Part shown: piece after piece, positions 24,111 to 35,340 of the stretch
Layout: the number at the start of each line of letters is the position of its first letter
Position numbering within the stretch: position 1 is the first letter of the stretch
Source: Atherix ibis
Lineage: Eukaryota > Arthropoda > Insecta > Diptera > Athericidae
DNA: 64,000 bases
Assembly: GCA_958298945.1 (NCBI GenBank)
Contig: OY282610.1
Location: forward strand, 37,083,667 to 37,147,666
Direction: 5' to 3'
Notes under the pieces: model-generated
What the model was told of the DNA's origin: nothing
Databases searched by the model: none
The model's input: the letters and a program-made list of their open reading frames with translations, nothing else
Translations under genes and position numbers: made by a program

Positions 24111-24811
24111 AACCACAAAGTTATAATCACGAAGCTAGACACAAATTTGCGTCCGACGACCTTCTCCATATACGAACTAATCATTTCGAATAAAGAAGAA
24201 AAAACTCTACAGAACTTATCGGAGAAAAAAAAGGATGAGTAAACGTGTCTAGGAATGTGAAAAGGACCGTAACAGTGGTTCTTAGAATTATTGCAGTCTT
24301 ATCGGAATTTCCGTTCAAATTTATTGTCGTTGGTATAGTCCAGAAACGGACGAGGGGAGTCGTAGGCGTCTTAACCAAACCATAACACCATTAATCGGCA
24401 CTTGCGAGTTGTAGTTCGCTGACTGAAGATTTTTTTCACCCTCTCGTCTAGGGGATCACTAAGCGTTATCAGTACAGCCATCATCTCTTTGGGAATCAGT
24501 AGAAGCATCGTTAACAAAAACCAACAAGCATCGTTGGTTCGCCCACATATCAATGCCGAGAACTAGGACTGCACAATGAACGGATGAACGAGCATATAAT
24601 CGACCCATTGAGAAGCAGGAAGACTCGGTCGGTTTTGTTTTCCTATACAAATGCTGTGTGCAAAAAATTGCATTAATTTCTATATCGAAGTAGTTTGAAA
24701 GACATCGATCGGCAACAGAGCGAACGGGGCAAAAGCACACTTTGGCCGTAATCGAAGGTGTGTGCTGAATAAGATTTGTAGTCACACCACTTGGTGCTGA
24801 AACAATAGAAA

Positions 24812-25566
24812 ATGTTGAAACATCGGGTTAATGGTCAACGGAGGCGGCATCACTCGCAAGGATCGGAGGTATCGTACGAGTACAATGCAAGTGTTGGGTG
24901 GCATAATCACCCGCCATTGTCGCCGGCATCGATTTCTTCAGCATCGGCTATTCAGCCCAGCGTCACAGCCACATCGAGTACGTTCAGCGGATGTTTCGGC
25001 GGTAATAAATGGTCTTCAGCCATCCTGTCAGGTGGTGGGAACCCTTCGCCCGGAACCGCTGGCTCCCAACATCACAGTGACGACGAGACCGACGGGAGTG
25101 GCCGTAAATCACAGCAACGATTTCGAATGCCGCGACGCACTCGACCCTTTTCGGGCGGAAGCGGCTCTGATAATCCCACCGATGTGATGAGACGCTGGAA
25201 TTCATTCCATTCGACTCGCGGCGAATGCCATCCGAATCGTTTTAAAAAAAATCGAAAGTCAACATCGCCCAATATCGATTCCAGTCGAATGCGTAAAAAT
25301 AGAATTCAGCATTCGGTCAGTATTGCAGGCACCACAGATACTACCATCATTCCGTCAGCGAGCGCCACTGACAGCAACACCGGCTGTTCGGGTGGTCTTC
25401 TAGTAATGCCAGGACGTAATTCGGTTGTTCAAATGCCGCGACATTCGGTTTGTGAAGATCCCCAACTCATAACGAAACATTGGCAACTTCGTCGTGGAAA
25501 ATCACTTGTTGAAGGCAGCATTACGTCAAGGACTGTCTCACAAACACCGCCCGGATCACCACAGTG
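24812..25566 (+). CDS. First coding exon of an unidentified host gene (disordered, Ser/Arg/Gly-rich N-terminus)
   Basis: An uninterrupted frame of 252 codons starts at ATG 24812 (context GAAAATG) and would end at TAA 25568. An in-frame TAG at 24806 makes this ATG the likely start, unless a splice acceptor lies between them. Base composition is far richer in G+C than the flanks, and a stop-free run this long is very unlikely by chance here. The protein has no membrane segment or recognised domain. It is rich in Ser, Gly, Arg, Pro and Thr and looks disordered. Possible basophilic kinase sites include MRRWNS (about 126-131), MPRHS and RRGKS near the C-terminus, and RTVSQTPPGSPQ at the end. I end the exon at 25566: the sequence CAGTG|GTAATA gives a donor that removes the stop and leaves a two-base overhang TG. 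That is exactly what the exon at 30404 needs. If unspliced, the product would end PPGSPQW. Overlapping frames on both strands are shadows. Confidence 0.72.
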
Positions 25567-26515
25567 GTAATATTTCAGCCCCACAAAAACTCCAAAAAGG
25601 GTTTTTTTTCTTCTTTTTTTTCTTTCCTGTTTCATTTTTTTCTTCTTGACGTAAAACTTTTATTTGCTTATCGATTTGTCTTCTATTTGCTGATGATTGT
25701 GTAAATATAAATTAAATGTGACAGAATGAGGGGGGGGGGTGGCGAAAAGATGGGGACAGAAAATAGATTTCATTTGGTTTTAGTTTAATTCAATTAAATT
25801 AATTTCAATTGACAAAAGAAAGAAAAAAAAACCAAAACTTATGTAGAAAAGTTGACTCGGTTAGATTCGCATTTGGTTGGTTTTTAGGGAGGGGGTAGAG
25901 GGAACTGAAGAGCTTCAACGTGTTCTGGCTGTATCGATTTCAGTTTTGGTGGTTTTGCTGTTCTTATTTTATCAGCTATTTACAAAATTAAATCAATTCA
26001 AATAAAATCAGAAAGACAGATTGTAGGAAGTGTTGACTCTTTAAGTTTTTCAAGTTGGTACAAATGCGTCGTAATTAGTTGCTTGAGCTCAGAACGGAAA
26101 AATTTTTAAGGCTCAGAATTTGATGGTAAAAATTTTCTGATTTTGGAAAATTCTCTAAATTTTCGATGTTTTTTTTTCTGTCTCGGACAAGTACCAAATT
26201 CGTTCTAATCGAAAGGATCTTATCGTCTGCTTTCTAGATGAGTGAATAGCAAAAATTTCATTAATAAGTCAACATTTTTGTAATGAACTCAGTTTTTCTA
26301 TGAAAAAATTGCTGTTACGATACAAACTACTGCAAAAATTATATATCCTTAAAAGGAGGAGCAAAATCCTACGGTTTATAATTTTTAAAATTTTTTTGAA
26401 CTTTCTAGCCTGTTTGCATATGACAGTGCCTGTCAAATAATTGACAAAATTTGAATTCTTGCAATTTTATAGATTTTATTTGGTTGGCTATCTGAAAACG
26501 CAATTAAATCGTTTT

Positions 26516-27110
26516 CCTATTTGGGGTCAAGCGTTGCAGTCGATAACAGTATGGAGGAAGAAATTCGGACACAACTGTGGGTAACCAACAGAGCCCATTT
26601 CAGTTGCTCGAAATTATTTCACTTGAAAATTCTGACCATAACATTGAAGTTACTAGCCTTGCCAGTCCCAGTCCTCATGTATTCTTTGGAAACTTGGGTT
26701 CTCAGTAAAAAGCATTGCGAACTCTTGTCAGCGTTTGAGAGGATAATCTTCGTAGCATTTTTGGCACCCTACATGAGGAAAGACGATTCCTGAGCCTATT
26801 TAAAGACACGATGCTTATGATTGAGCGCCCGGTTGTTGAGCAAATTAAACTCATTACGATGGAGTCTCTCAATCCTAATGGATGAGGAAGATCCTGCCAG
26901 GAAAGTCTACACTGGGTCTACTTATGGTTCCAAAATACGAGGTAGGCCCTGCCTTCGGTAGGGTTGCAACGTTTGCCAGGATGCCAACAACATGCGTTGG
27001 AAGACCGTGGAGCAAAGCCTAGACCGCTGGAGTTCTTTGATTCAACAGGCCTAGATCGGACTCCCGGTTATCGCGCTGCTGAAGAGGACTGATGCATATT
27101 ATCTTGTATT
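26516..27110 (+). mobile_element. LINE 3' tail, sense to the gene, same family as 14686-14935
   Basis: The open frame at 26521-26793 reads MGSSVAVDNSMEEEIRTQL, TNRAHFSCSKL, then LPVPVLMYSLETWVLSKK and FERIIF. This matches the non-LTR reverse transcriptase C-terminal region (YLGS.V..DN....EI..R...A......L, then L..P.L.YG.ETW.L......L..FER). After frame changes, MDEEDPARKVYTGSTYGSK and GRPCLR follow near 26885-26960. The central RT motifs are absent, so this is a 5'-truncated, frame-broken copy. The shared DPARKVYTG tail ties it to the - strand copy at 14.7 kb. Confidence 0.75.
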
Positions 27111-27329
27111 CATTGTTTATTTCTTTTTAACTCATGCTCATTTATACAAAGTATAGGAAAATTCTTATTAATATGTTAAAACAACAAAAAATTTCCGTTT
27201 AAAAGTCAAATTTTGTCGGTGTTAAAAGTGAAATTTTTTCAGTTTAAAGAGAAATTGTTCGATAAAAAAAATACTTTTTTTCATGTTTATTAATTTTTTT
27301 ATCTCCCGTTTTTTATTGTTTATTTTAAA

Positions 27330-27895
27330 AAAATTGTCCTTGTTAAGATTTGAGCAAACGCAAAATGACTAAAGCAATTTTTGACTTGAAAACAAGAATT
27401 GTCGATATTCTTGTTGGGATTTGACCAAAAAACGAAATGACTAAAGCAAGTTTTGACTTAAAACCAAGAATAATCGAGATTTTTGTTGAGATTTGAGCAA
27501 AAAACAAAATGACTAAAGCAAGTTTTGACTTAAAAATAAGGATTGTCGATATTCTTGCTGAGATTTGAGTAAAAAACAAAATGACTGAAGCAAGTTTTGA
27601 CTTATGGTAAAAAAAATAATTGTCGATATTCTTGCTGAGATTTGAGCAAAACCAAAATGACTAAAGCAATTTTTGACTTAAAAACAACAATTGTCGATAT
27701 TATTGCTGAAATTTGAGCAAACGCATAATGACTAAAGCAATTTTTGACTTAAAAACAAGAAGAGTCGATATTTTTGTTGAGATTTGAGCAAAAGCAAAAT
27801 GAGTAAAGCAAGTTTTGATTAAAAAACAACGATTGTCGATATTCTTGCTGAGATTTGAGCACTAAAAATGACTCAATGTATTTCTGACTGCGACC
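27330..27895. repeat. 72-bp tandem satellite, about eight units
   Basis: AAAATGACTAAAGCAA recurs with ATGACT at 27365, 27437, 27509, 27581, 27657, 27728, 27799 and 27868. Spacings are 72, 72, 72, 72, 76, 71, 71 and 69. The unit also contains TTGTCGATATTCTTGCTGAG and ATTTGAGCAAAA. Because 72 is a multiple of three, the - strand keeps a 78-codon frame (27579-27343) of 24-residue repeats. This looks like a by-product rather than a gene, since later units shift frame. Confidence 0.92.
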
Positions 27896-29254
27896 AAAAA
27901 TGCTCAGTCTCATCTCAAAGTATTTATTATGTTCTATTTCCGACTAAATAGAACTTTTATAATAATATTTTTAAAATTGTCTAGTCATTTTCCTATAAAT
28001 CCTATATTTTACCTGTTCAACTTCAATAAATAAATTTTTGTCTTTTCGAGAAATAACTAATACTGACAAAGTCCATAATAATATGGCGTATAGGATCTAT
28101 TTGTGAGTGATTACATATTTTTGAGAACTTTTCCATGCAAAATTGATTTTTATGACAGAGAAAATATTTCAGATTCCTTGTCAGAGAAGCGTTATCCTTA
28201 ATTTCTATACACGATAGTCCGATATGATTGTTGTGTATCTACAGAACCAGTTGATTCTTGGGTATTCCTCTTGGGTTTTTTTTTATTATTTAAATAAGAA
28301 AATATTTTCTAAATAAAATTCTTGAATACCTGGAATTACTTTGAAACGAACACCTACAATTCTCCATGATTTTATTACGTCAGACAAAGCGAATTCTTGG
28401 CGTTGTAATCGAGTAAATTTTATCGTATCATCTATCAGTGTCTGCCAGCAGTCCCGACAGTCAACAATCGATCGATTTAATACCAAAAGTCTCAGTGCCT
28501 TTTGTATGTCCTTCAATAGTCCTAGTCCTTTACGGTTTATCACACTGTACACACTTGGAAAAATATATTTTTATTATTAAAGGAAACTTCTAAGAAATTC
28601 TACTATTCAATCAGAGTGTATCTGTACCCTAAGAAATAAATCACAATCTTATACGAGCCTATATCGACTGGGTGGCATTCTTTGAATTTCCCACGAGAAT
28701 GTCAAGCTTTCTACCTAAACTTCTTCATCCCAACGAAATCATCATTTAACTCAGAAACTCAGAAACACCTTCGTGAAAGGTGACATTTGTAAAGTTTCAT
28801 TATTCTCATCATTTTTCATAAGAATTTGTTTTATTCAAATCTTATCTGATGTGATAGAGCAGAGTATCTACGAGAAATGATTTTAATTAATCTGAAATAC
28901 GCAACAATAAGAACAATCAGAACAAGAGAAACGAAATGATCCAAACTTAAATAATTTGTTTTGTGAAATTGGAAAGTTTTCAGAAAACTTTTCCTCAGGG
29001 GAAATTTTATTCCAAATTATCGAATGTCTTTGGCCAAATAAATAAATAAAAAAAAAAAAACAAAAAAAAAACTAAGTTTTTTTTGGGATTTTTATTTCTG
29101 CTCACAAGGCAGCAAAAAAATCAATTGCTTTCAGTGCAATTCTTTTACTTAACCCACAAGAGATCACATCTTCACCGAATGTATATTGTCTAAATAATTA
29201 AGTTGAGTTGAAGGCTGCTTGATAGTGTTCTAGTTACTGAGCAAATTAAATAAA
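27896..29254. other. No recognised gene (within inferred intron)
   Basis: Unique A+T-rich DNA. Complementary open frames at 28286-28580 on both strands match nothing I know. Confidence 0.5.
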
Positions 29255-30225
29255 TGCTAATGTTGGATTTTAAGCAATTACTGTATGGTCAGTTGATGCC
29301 TCAAAACCAGTCAGTCAACGCGTCGAAACCAAAAGAAAAAAATTTATCAGCTTCTTGCTTGTTAAAAATTTTATATTATGAAAAATGTGCGAATAAGAAT
29401 GATTAGACCTAAAATGCTGCCTGCTAAAAATGTTCATGCTGTATTGTGAACAATTGCTGCTTAGTCAGTTATTGTCTCGAAACCAAAGAAAAAAATATAT
29501 TACATTTTTTTTTGGATAGAAATTTTATATTATTAGAAATGTGAGAGTTCTTATGAGTAAACTTAAAATGCTGCCTGGTAAAATGCTCATGCTGTGTTCT
29601 GAGCAATTCCTGCTTAGTCAGTTAATGCCTCGAAACCGAAAGAAAAAAATTCTCAGTTTTTTTCTAGTTGAAAAATCTGTCTTTGTTAGAAATGTGCGAA
29701 TTCGAATTAGTAAACTTAAAATGCTGCCTGGTAAAATACTCATGCTGTATTCTGAGCAATTGCTGTATAGTAAGTCAATGCATCGAAACCAAAGGAAAAC
29801 AAATTTCAGCTTTTTTCTTGTTAAAAATTTTATATTGTTAAAAATGTGGCAGTTCTTATGAGTTAACTTAAAATGCTGCTTGCTTAAAATGTTCATGCTG
29901 TATTATGAGCAATTGTTGCATAATAAGTTAATGCCTCGAAACCGAAAGAAAAAAATTATCAGCTTTTTTTCGAATTGGAAATCTGTCATTGTTAAAAATT
30001 TGCGAATTCGAATTAGTAAACTTAAAATGCTGCCGCGTAAAATGCTTATGCTGCGTTCTGAGCAATTGCTGCATAGTAAGTGAAATCAAAAGAAAAAAAA
30101 TACAGCTTTTTTATTTTCTTGTTGGAAATCTTTTATTGTAAGAAATGTGCGAATTCGAATAACTAAACACAAAATGCTTGTGCTTTGATTTGAGCAAATG
30201 CTGCTTTGTCAGCAAATATGTGAAA
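29255..30225. repeat. 153-bp tandem satellite, about six units, with A-B alternation
   Basis: AAAATGCTGCCTGCT recurs with AAAATG at 29411, 29565, 29718, 29870, 30024 and 30171, spacings 147-154 bp. The unit also has ATGCTGTATTCTGAGCAATTG, TTAATGCCTCGAAACC, a purine-rich stretch and TTTTTCTTGTT. Two variants alternate before the phrase AGTAAACTT: one reads GTTCTTATGAG (29545, 29850), the other GAATTCGAATT (29700, 30005, 30150). The larger repeat is therefore about 305 bp. As 153 is 3 x 51, + frames stay open for one to two units. Confidence 0.92.
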
Positions 30226-30403
30226 ACGAAAAAAATTTTTTTTTAATTATTATTTTTCTGGCAGTTTTGTTATGTTTCATTTGGTAAATTATTATTTTAT
30301 GAAAGCTCAATTTTTAATTTTTTTTATTGTTTAGTGGGCTTAGACTTAGTATTTTAGTTTTGATATAAAATAATTAAGAAAAATATTTTTATTTTTTTTT
30401 CAG

Positions 30404-30479
30404 TTTTGGTAAACGGAATGGCGGAAGTGTTAGACGACCGAGCGAATGTTTCGTTCTTGAAACTTCTGAGATGATAGTG
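30404..30479 (+). CDS. 76-nt internal coding exon, probably of the same gene
   Basis: An acceptor with a strong pyrimidine tract (TTTTTATTTTTTTTTCAG) ends at 30403. A consensus donor GTAAGT begins at 30480. Of the three frames, only the one entered with a single leftover base is open. It gives 25 residues starting FGKRNGGSVRRPSECF and ending LETSEMIV, and exits at a codon boundary. The composition is coding-like and out of place between a satellite and A+T-rich intron. RRPS is a possible kinase A-type site. Entry phase matches the donor proposed at 25566, giving a Cys at the junction. I do not recognise the family. What is seen is the splice signals and the open frame; membership in the 24812 gene is inferred from strand, phase and the shared basic, Ser-rich style. 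Confidence 0.72.
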
Positions 30480-31199
30480 GTAAGTAGAGAAGAAAAAAAA
30501 TTCTTTGTCTTATCAGACCAAAAAAAAATCGCACCAAATCAAAAGTTTAACTTTGAAAATTCTACATCAAAAAGGATTGAATAGGAAATGCCCAACGGAA
30601 AGAATAGTCCTTTTGGTTTTATTAAAATAACAGTCGGTTTTCTTCTTCTTCTTTAAAGTATAAATATTTATGCTTTTAGTTTAAATAATAATTATACAAA
30701 AGATCAAGATAATTGAAGAATAAACCACCATTTATTTGAATTGACTAATAATGCATTATTGTTGTACGGATAGGGCGATTAAGTATATTATGGTCGACCC
30801 GTATTTGCTGCAATCCGATGCGACTTGATCATAAATTTAATTACGTTGACATTGTACATTGTCGATCCTATCACCAATTTTTATTCTATTGTAATTTAGT
30901 ACATTTAATCATTAGTATGGATTTTCTTTAGGAAATTTCTTCATTTCTACTGATTCATTGACCTTTCGAATGAAAACTTTTGAGCTCTTTCAAAAAGACT
31001 CAATTTTTGTGTGAACATTTCTTTGTCACTTCAGTAAGTGAGCAATTAATTCTCTTAGACCCTGATACATTTAAGTGTATATTCTGTGGTATCGTAAATA
31101 ATTACCATTTCAATGCTCCCGAGTTTTACTCACGAAAAGGTTTACGATAATTTTTCAACAAAAACACTTTTCATCGAAATTCAGAGCGAAAAATTTGTC

Positions 31200-32690
31200 T
31201 ATACAAATTTGAGTGAAAGTTTCCCTTTAAAATAAATTTTCCTCCTTGAAAATTTGAGTGAAAATTTACAAAAGCTTGAATAGTAAATTTGTCATAATAC
31301 TTTAGTGCAAACTTTTCCATAATACTTTTAGCTTCATTTCAAATATTTTTAGTATGTATTGTCCCATGAAATTTTAGTGCAAACTTTTCGAAGTAGGAAT
31401 TTTCCTTTAGCTTAATTTGCAAAATTTTAAGTAGAAAAACTTTAGCTTCATTTGCAAAATTTTAAGTACACATTTTCTCATAAAATTTTAGTGCAACATT
31501 TTCCATAAACTTTTTGGGAAACTTTTTTCATAAAACTTAGTTAAAATTTCCAAAATGTTTAGTATGCATTGTGCCATAAAAATATTAAAACTTTCCAAAA
31601 TTTTAAGTAAGAATTTTCCCATAAAAATGTTTCTGTAAACTTTTCCATAAAAACATTAAAAATTTCAAAATTTTAAGAACGAATTTTCCCATAACATTTT
31701 ACTGCAAACTTTTCCATAAAATTTTACTGCAAACTTTCCCATAAACTTATTGGGAAAAAATTTTTCTGAAAACATTTAGTTAAAATTTGCAAAATTTTTA
31801 GAATATATTTTTCCAATTTTTTGGGAAAATTTCCAAAATTTTAAATACGATTTTTCCCATAAAATTTTAGTGCAAACTTTTCCATAAAACTGTTGGTAAA
31901 ATTTCCAAAATTTTTAGTATGCATTTTCCCATAAAATTTTAGTGCAATGCTTTCCATAAATATTTTATGAAAAAATTTTGCATAAACCTTCTGGTTAAAA
32001 ATTTCAAAATTTGTAGAATGTATTTTTCCATAAAATTTTAGTGTAATCTTTTCGATATAAACATTGAAAATTTTCAAAATTTTTAGAATAAATTTTCCCA
32101 TGAAATTATAGTGAAAATTTTCAAAACTGTTTTCTCATAGGCATACATTTTCCCATAAAAAAAATGAGTTCAAATTTTTAGCGGAATTTTTCCTATAAAA
32201 ATATTAATGAAAATTTTCAAAAAGTTTTTAGCATGAATTTTCCCATGAAAACATTGAAAATTTCCAAAATTTTAAATACGATAAAAGTTTTAGTTAAAAA
32301 TTTCAAAACTTTAAGCATACATTTTCCCATAAAATTTTAGTGCAATCTTTTCCATAAAAATATTGAAACTTTCTAAAATTTTAAGTATGAATTTTCCCAT
32401 AAAAATTTAGTGCAAACTATTCCATGAAACTTTTGATGAAAATTTTGAAAATTTTTAGAATAAATTTTCCCATGAAATTATAGTAAAAATTTTCAAAACT
32501 TTTTCCTCATAGGCATAAATTTTCCCATAAAAAAATTAGTTAAAATTTTCAGCGGAATTTTTTCCATAAAAATTTGAATGAAAATTTTCAAAAAGTTTTT
32601 AACATGAATTTTTCCATTAAATTTTGAGTGAAAATTTTGTCAAAATTATTTTGCTATAAAAAATTTTGCCGAATATTCTCCTATAAAAAT
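31200..32690. repeat. Degenerate TTTTCCCATAAAATTTTAGTG array
   Basis: Phrases such as GAATTTTCCCATAAAA, TTTTAGTGCAAACTTTTCCATAAAA and AAAATTTCCAAAATTTTAAGTA repeat throughout. Spacing of the TTTTCCC phrase is irregular but often 70-73 bp (31611 to 31681, 31848 to 31921, 32019 to 32091). The - frame 31841-32101 is a by-product. Confidence 0.8.
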
Positions 32691-34100
32691 GTCGGAAAAT
32701 TATTTTCAAAAGAATTTATTGGCAATACACGAGAAAATAGGAAAAAAAACGCATACAATTTGTACATTTCAAAATGAGAATTTTCTACTTTAAATAAATA
32801 ATAATAAAGATGTTGAGGCAGAAGAGGACATGTTTTTTGCTGCACACAAACCCAAAGTTTCTTCTTTAAGATTATTTTCCTATAATTCTGTAATTCCAAT
32901 CGAGTCCTATTACTCCGTCGCATAAAATTCGTTGTTCGTATATGAAACTTGTTCGTTCCGATAAATTACTACCAACCCACTACCTTGCGTTAACTGAAAC
33001 CACAAAGGACAATTGGAAAGATACTGTGCCCCAACCCACAGCTTATTGAGTAATGTGATTCAACTTCAAAGTGTTGTTAAATTGTTTGGCTTTCCTTCTT
33101 CGCATTGGCAGGGGTTACTAAAAATGTCAGTCAATCGGAAATGTATCCACACGTAATCTAAGCGAAGATAAAAACAAAAGGACTAGAAGTAGACGTACCA
33201 GTAAATATGATATAAACACGCAAATAATGTTGTATTGGAGGGGGGTGGGGGGATGGTTTGAGAAAGAACGCACCGAATTCGATGAAGGAAAAGTCGTGGA
33301 GAATGTATTCTGTCCCCATTTAGGATATATATTTATTTTTTCTCACCGATTTTTTTTTCCTTTCTCCTCAAAACTTTATTTTTCCTGCCAAAAGAAAATT
33401 TTTCTTTAGCAAAATTAAAAGCAAATAAAAGCTTCGAAGTAATTTTTATGTTCGAATACAAAATCTGGCTGAATACGAAATTCCTACTCAACTTGGCTTT
33501 GCGTGGGTTAGTAAAGCTGATACAGTAAAGAAAATGACGACGAAACCGGAGACATTGCGTAGATTTCTGTCCGACTCCGATGCCATAAGTTTGGTGTTTT
33601 GGAAGGATACGAGAGGACATCATAAAATGATAATTCCTTAAGAACTTTTCAACACGATTTTTTTTTTATCCCGATTATTTCCATTTTTAATTTGCTTCTT
33701 CTTTTGTTTGTTCTCCGTTCCATTTTCGCCTGCATATCCCCTTTTGTATCTGCTTCCATCCTCAATAAGGATTTCTATCCTTTACTCACTCTTAGCTGCT
33801 GTCTATCTAAGAATTGAAATTTATTTTTAATTTTTGTTTTTGTCATTTTTATCTGAGCGTTTGTGTGTGTGTGTATACGCAATATTATCCTGTTTGCTGT
33901 TTTCTAATGGATTCTGTATTCTTCTTTAGTAATTCGAGTCCTTTTAGTAAGTATATTATTTCTCTTCTTTGTTTTAACTTATTTTTCTTCTTTTTTTTAC
34001 ATATTTGTACTTTCAGCTTTTCTAATAATTTTTACATTATCTTAAATAAGATTAAATTTTTTTTTTGTCATTTTGGTTACTTTTTTTTCTGATAAAAATT
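32691..34100. other. No recognised gene
   Basis: Less repetitive DNA between two related arrays. A pyrimidine tract ending CGCATTGGCAG at about 33111 could be a splice acceptor, but no good donor or conserved frame follows. Open frames here (60-96 codons) are unrecognised. Confidence 0.5.
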
Positions 34101-35340
34101 TTGCATAATAACAAATATTTTGCATACTAAAAATAAATTTCTTTTGGCGAGAGTTTTTTTTTTGTAAAAATGTTTACTAGAAATATTTTCAGTAGAAATT
34201 TGCTTTTCTCACTTTTCCTTAAATTTTCCTGTAAACATTTGCACCTTAAAAATTTTTATTCAATCAAAAAATTAAAAATTCTCATTAATAATGATTCTTT
34301 TTTTTTTAAATTTTCTCTGAACATTATTTATGAACATTTGCCTTAAAATTATTATGTTTTTTATTCAATTTAATTTTTAAAATTTTTTTGTAAAAAACTA
34401 TTAACAGCAGCTTTTTCATGAAATTTTTTATAATCCATTTTTGTGTAAATTCTCAGTAAATATTGTTTAATTAAATTTAGCCCATAAAAACTTATAATAA
34501 AATTTTCAATAAAGCAATTTTTCCTTAAATTTTTTTGGACTACCGTGAATTTTTCCTTAAAAATTTTCAACAACGAATTCGCTTTTAAAATTTTTAAGGG
34601 ACTATTTTCCATGAAAATCTTTTAAATTTCCATAAAAACTGTCAGTGAATTTTTCCATAAAAAAACTTGATCATAAAAAATTTCTTTTTAAAACTTTATG
34701 GTAACATTTTTCACCGAAACTTTTTCAAATCTCCATAAAAACTGCCCGTGAATTTTTCCATAAAAAGATCGGTAGTAGAAAATTTCCTCTCAAAAGTTTA
34801 TGGTAAAATTTTCCCCCCAATTATTTTAAAATTTATTGTCACATTTTTTACCAAAATTTTTTTAAATTTCCATAAAAACTACTTGTGAACTTTTCCATAA
34901 AAAAACTCGTTCATAAAAAAATGCCCTCTCATAACTTTATGGTAACATTTTTCACCAAAATTTTTTTAAATTTCCATAAAAATTGTCAGTGAATTTTTCC
35001 ATAAAAAACTTGATCATAAAAAATGTCCTCTCAAAATTTTATGGTAACAGTTTTCACCAAATTTTTTTTAAATTTCCATAAAAATTGTCAGTGAATTTTT
35101 CCATAAAAAAACTTGATCATAAAAATTGTGCTCTCGAAACTTTATGGTAACATTTTCCACCAAAATTATTTTAAATTTCAATAAAAACTGCTTTCGAACT
35201 TTTCCATAATAATTTTCACCATAAAATAATTCCCCTTAAAACTTTCAAAGAGCATTTTCCACTCAATTTTTTTAAAAATTGCCTCTCAAAATTTTTAGTG
35301 AATATTTTCCACTGAAAACTGTCCTATTAAAAATAATTAT
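34101..35340. repeat. TTTTCCATAAAAA array, ~103-bp unit in its best part
   Basis: TTTAAATTTCCATAAAAACTG, GTGAATTTTTCCATAAAAAAAC, TTGATCATAAAAAATTTC and TTTATGGTAACATTTTTCACC follow in fixed order. The TGAATTTTT phrase lies at 34646, 34749, 34886, 34990, 35092 and 35195, mostly 102-104 bp apart. Before 34600 the repeat is too decayed to set a period. Confidence 0.85.

Larger units (their letters stand above)
25567..30403 (+). other. Inferred intron 1 (about 4.8 kb)
   Basis: The proposed donor is GTAATA at 25567. The acceptor is a long T-run ending TTTTTTTTTCAG at 30403. Phase agrees: two bases of a codon before, one after, giving a Cys codon (TG+T). It contains a LINE tail (26516-27110) and two satellites (27330-27895, 29255-30225). 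An alternative is that 24812-25570 is a single-exon end and 30404 belongs to another transcript. Confidence 0.55.

Noticed and set aside
24831..25635. Overlapping frames on both strands across the first exon
   Set aside because: They are shadows of the longer + frame, shorter and without a start or splice context.
31841..32101. Open frames inside the TTTTCCATAAAA, GGTCCTAATTT and GCTATAAAA arrays as repeat proteins
   Set aside because: Frames shift between units and reflect the lack of stops in short repeated phrases.
33112..33160. A possible exon after the acceptor-like CGCATTGGCAG
   Set aside because: The following frame is short, the donor (CACAC|GTAATC) is weak, and nothing else supports it.
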